Below are positions 61,565-64,000 of a DNA stretch of 64,000 nucleotides, piece after piece. Below the pieces are notes generated by a model. That model was not told the DNA's origin, made no database searches, and was given only the letters and a program-made list of their open reading frames with translations. This stretch comes from Dasyornis broadbenti (taxonomy: Eukaryota; Chordata; Aves; Passeriformes; Dasyornithidae), in the NCBI GenBank assembly GCA_013397935.1, contig VZRN01001308.1, positions 567,554 to 631,553 on the forward strand, written 5' to 3'. Within the stretch, counting starts at the first letter, position 1. Every line of letters begins with the position of its first letter. The translations under genes and the position numbers were made by a program.

Positions 61565-63973
61565 ATCTCTGAAGCTGGGAAGGATTCCTTGCCTTCTTGG
61601 TTGCACTGGAACACAGAGAGCAGCTCCCTGGAAGGGCTGCCCCTTGACACAGACAAGGGTGTCCACTACATCTCGGTGACCACGCTGCAGCCCTTCCCAA
61701 ACGGGAGCTATGTCCCACAGACCACAAATGTCTTCTCTGTTGAGGTCCACCAAGAAGACCACAACGAGCCTCAGTCGGTGCGAGTGGCCATCCAAGACAC
61801 AAGTGACACAGCGCCGTTCGTGTGCGGCTCAGAAGAGCCAGTCACTATCCTGACTGTCATTTTGGATGCCGACTTAACAAAAATGACACCAAAGCAGAGG
61901 ATTGAACTCTTAAACAGAATGAGAAGCTTTTCAGAGGTGGAACTTCATAACATGAAGTTGGTTCCTGTTGTAAATAACAGACTCTTTGACATGTCAGCCT
62001 TCATGGCTGGACCGGGAAATGCAAAGAAGGTGGTGGAAAACGGGGCCTTACTCTCATGGAAACTGGGGTGTTCCCTGAGCCAAAACAGTGTCCCCAACAT
62101 CAGCAAGGTGGAGGCTCCAGCTAAGGAAGGAACCATGTCTGCCCGCCTTGGCTACCCTGTTGTTGGCTGGCACATTGCTAACAAGAAACCTCACCTCCCA
62201 AAGAGGATGCGGCGGCAGATCAACGCCACCCCGACACCTTTAACTGCCATCGGGCCGCCCACCACTGCTGCACAAGAGCCACCTACCAGGATTGTCCCCA
62301 CCCCAACGTCACCCGCCATCGCGCCTCCCACGGAAACGACGGCACCCCCTGTCCGAGAGCCCATTCCGCTGCCGAGGAAGCCAACGGTCACCATCAGAAC
62401 CAGAGGCCCCATTGTCCAGACACCCACACTGGGGCCGATCCAGCCAACCAGGGTAGCAGAAGGCACGGGCACGGCCTCTGTGCCGATTCGCCCCACGATG
62501 CCTGGGTATGTAGAGCCCACAGCAGTGATCACACCACCCTCAACTACCACCAAGAAGCCGAGAGTCTCCACCCTGAAGCCAGGCACACCATCCACAACAG
62601 ATTCCTCCACGGCAATAACGCGGAGGCCTACTCGAAGGCCCAAAACACCCCGTCCAACAAAGCCTCCCAGCACAACCAGATCTCCCATCTCCAAGCTGAC
62701 AACGGCTTCTCCGCCGTCTCGTGTGCGCACCACAGCTAGCGGGCTGCCCCGGCCCTGGGAGCCAAACGAGCCACCCAAGCTGACAAACCACATCGACAGG
62801 GTCGATGCATGGGAGGGCACGTACTTTGAGGTCAAGATACCGTCAGATACCTTCTATGACAAGGAGGACACCACCACTGACAAGCTGCAGCTGACCTTGA
62901 AGCTGAAGGAGCAGCAGATGATTGAAGAGAATTCGTGGGTGCAGTTCAACAGCACCAGCCAGCTCATGTATGGCATGCCAGACCACAGCCATATTGGGAA
63001 GCATGAGTACTTCATGTACGCCACTGACAAGGGCGGGCTTTTTGCCGTGGATGCTTTTGAAATCCATGTCCACAAACGCCCGCATGGGGACAAGTCTCCA
63101 GTGAAGTTCAAGGCCAGGCTGGAAGGGGACCACAATGCAGTGGTGAGTGACATCCATAAGAAGATCATGCTGGTGAAGAAGCTGGCTCTGGCATTCGGTG
63201 ACAGAAACAGCAGCACAATCACAGTGCAGGGCATCACCAGAGGCTCCCTCATAGTGGAGTGGACAAACAACACGCTGCCCCTGGAGCCCTGCCCCCGGGA
63301 GCAGATCCGGACTTTAAGCAAAAAAATTGCAGATGACTCCGGCAGGCCGAGCCCAGCTTTCTCCAATGTCCTGCAGCCCGAGTTCAAGCCTCTGAATGTG
63401 TCTGTGGTTGGTTCTGGCAGCTGCAAGGACACTCAGTTTATCCCTGTGACCAAGGATGGCAAGGTGATCTCGGAGGCAACGCCGACAGTGGCAGCGGGCA
63501 AAGACCCCGAGAAGAGCAGCGAGGACGATGTGTACCTGCACACGGTCATCCCTGCCGTGGTGGTGGCTGCCATCCTCCTCGTGGCCGGCATCATCGCCAT
63601 GATCTGCTACCGCAAGAAGAGGAAAGGCAAGCTGACTATCGAAGACCAGGCCACCTTCATAAAGAAAGGCGTGCCCATCATCTTTGCTGATGAGCTGGAT
63701 GACTCCAAGCCCCCGCCGTCCTCCAGCATGCCCCTCATCCTCCAGGAGGAGAAAGCCCCACTGCCCCCTCCAGAGTACCCCAACCAGAGCATGCCAGAGA
63801 CCACGCCGCTCAACCAGGACACCATCGGGGAGTACACTCCGCTGCGGGACGAGGATCCCAATGCGCCACCCTACCAGCCTCCCCCCCCCTTCACTGCACC
63901 CATGGAGGGGAAAGGTTCCCGCCCGAAGAACATGACCCCGTACAGGTCCCCACCACCCTATGTGCCCCCTTAA
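61565..63973 (+). CDS. DAG1: Dystroglycan, final coding exon
   Basis: 803 codons including TAA, in phase with the exon at 48,951; the full precursor is 896 residues (human 895). In order (full numbering): rest of the alpha-dystroglycan N-terminal domain with the LTKMTPKQR segment; furin-type site KRMRR ending at Arg311; Pro/Thr-rich mucin domain about 312-485 that carries O-mannosyl and matriglycan sugars (ATPTP at 315-319); cadherin-like and SEA regions; alpha/beta cleavage Gly654/Ser655 (TRG/SLIVEW); transmembrane helix about 752-775; basic juxtamembrane stretch RKKRKGK; and a cytoplasmic tail with the dystrophin/utrophin-binding PPPY at 890-893. Conservation is near complete in the beta subunit and lowest in the mucin domain, as expected for the family. 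Position 314 is Asn where human has His, creating an N-A-T sequon. Confidence 0.98.
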   Translation: MSEAGKDSLPSWLHWNTESSSLEGLPLDTDKGVHYISVTTLQPFPNGSYVPQTTNVFSVEVHQEDHNEPQSVRVAIQDTSDTAPFVCGSEEPVTILTVILDADLTKMTPKQRIELLNRMRSFSEVELHNMKLVPVVNNRLFDMSAFMAGPGNAKKVVENGALLSWKLGCSLSQNSVPNISKVEAPAKEGTMSARLGYPVVGWHIANKKPHLPKRMRRQINATPTPLTAIGPPTTAAQEPPTRIVPTPTSPAIAPPTETTAPPVREPIPLPRKPTVTIRTRGPIVQTPTLGPIQPTRVAEGTGTASVPIRPTMPGYVEPTAVITPPSTTTKKPRVSTLKPGTPSTTDSSTAITRRPTRRPKTPRPTKPPSTTRSPISKLTTASPPSRVRTTASGLPRPWEPNEPPKLTNHIDRVDAWEGTYFEVKIPSDTFYDKEDTTTDKLQLTLKLKEQQMIEENSWVQFNSTSQLMYGMPDHSHIGKHEYFMYATDKGGLFAVDAFEIHVHKRPHGDKSPVKFKARLEGDHNAVVSDIHKKIMLVKKLALAFGDRNSSTITVQGITRGSLIVEWTNNTLPLEPCPREQIRTLSKKIADDSGRPSPAFSNVLQPEFKPLNVSVVGSGSCKDTQFIPVTKDGKVISEATPTVAAGKDPEKSSEDDVYLHTVIPAVVVAAILLVAGIIAMICYRKKRKGKLTIEDQATFIKKGVPIIFADELDDSKPPPSSSMPLILQEEKAPLPPPEYPNQSMPETTPLNQDTIGEYTPLRDEDPNAPPYQPPPPFTAPMEGKGSRPKNMTPYRSPPPYVPP

Positions 63974-64000
63974 CACACGGGAGGCTCTCGGGGGAGAAGG
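63974..64000 (+). other. DAG1: Start of DAG1 3' UTR
   Basis: 27 bases after the TAA stop to the end of the window; the mammalian DAG1 3' UTR is over 1 kb, so the gene continues beyond the window. Confidence 0.85.

Noticed and set aside
1..64000. CRISPR arrays, tRNA or rRNA genes, bacterial operons, viral genes
   Set aside because: No regular direct repeats with unique spacers, no RNA gene signature and no viral or bacterial coding sequence were seen; the tandem repeats are degenerate minisatellites within introns.

Overview
The window reads as a vertebrate, almost certainly avian, genomic scaffold. Reasons: multi-exon genes with GT/AG introns, very short introns in a GC-rich block (1-15,300), truncated CR1-type LINE 3' ends on both strands, and clear orthologues of genes from the human 3p21.31 neighbourhood. 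There are two assembly gaps (N at 14,109-14,811 and 53,815-53,829). Nothing prokaryotic or viral was recognised.

Layout. (1) 1-440: C-rich degenerate tandem repeat upstream of the first recognisable exon. (2) 441-4,387 (+): APEH, acylaminoacyl-peptide hydrolase, 21 exons; the tiny first coding exon is not in the window. (3) 4,721-9,198 (+): a second, complete, strongly diverged APEH-like gene in direct tandem (22 exons, 727 codons by my splicing). It keeps Ser/Asp/His at the same spacing as human APEH but has an altered nucleophile elbow. (4) 13,954-9,422 (-): MST1 (macrophage-stimulating protein, hepatocyte growth factor-like), 18 exons, 704 residues, with PAN, four kringles and a protease-like domain whose triad is Gln/Gln/Tyr. 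It converges tail-to-tail on APEH copy 2; the two poly(A) signals are about 46 bp apart. (5) 13,955-15,290: MST1 promoter, an N gap and a CpG-rich block that is probably the 5' end of DAG1. (6) 15,291-63,973 (+): DAG1 (dystroglycan), with a long presumed first intron, coding exon at 48,951-49,232, a 12.3-kb intron and the large final exon 61,565-63,973 (896 residues in total).

The genes do not form one pathway. APEH removes N-acylated residues from peptides in the cytosol. MST1 is a secreted, liver-type ligand for the MST1R/RON receptor. DAG1 is the matrix receptor of the dystrophin complex. Their proximity reflects ancestral linkage. The gene order (APEH, APEH-like, MST1, DAG1, with no BSN or RNF123 between) differs from the human order as I know it (DAG1, BSN, APEH, MST1, RNF123), and the N gap lies at the junction. 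The most interesting items are the diverged tandem APEH paralogue with a patch of near-identical sequence in exons 7-8, an N-glycosylation sequon placed exactly on the matriglycan initiation site of dystroglycan, and abutting palindromes in the MST1 promoter.
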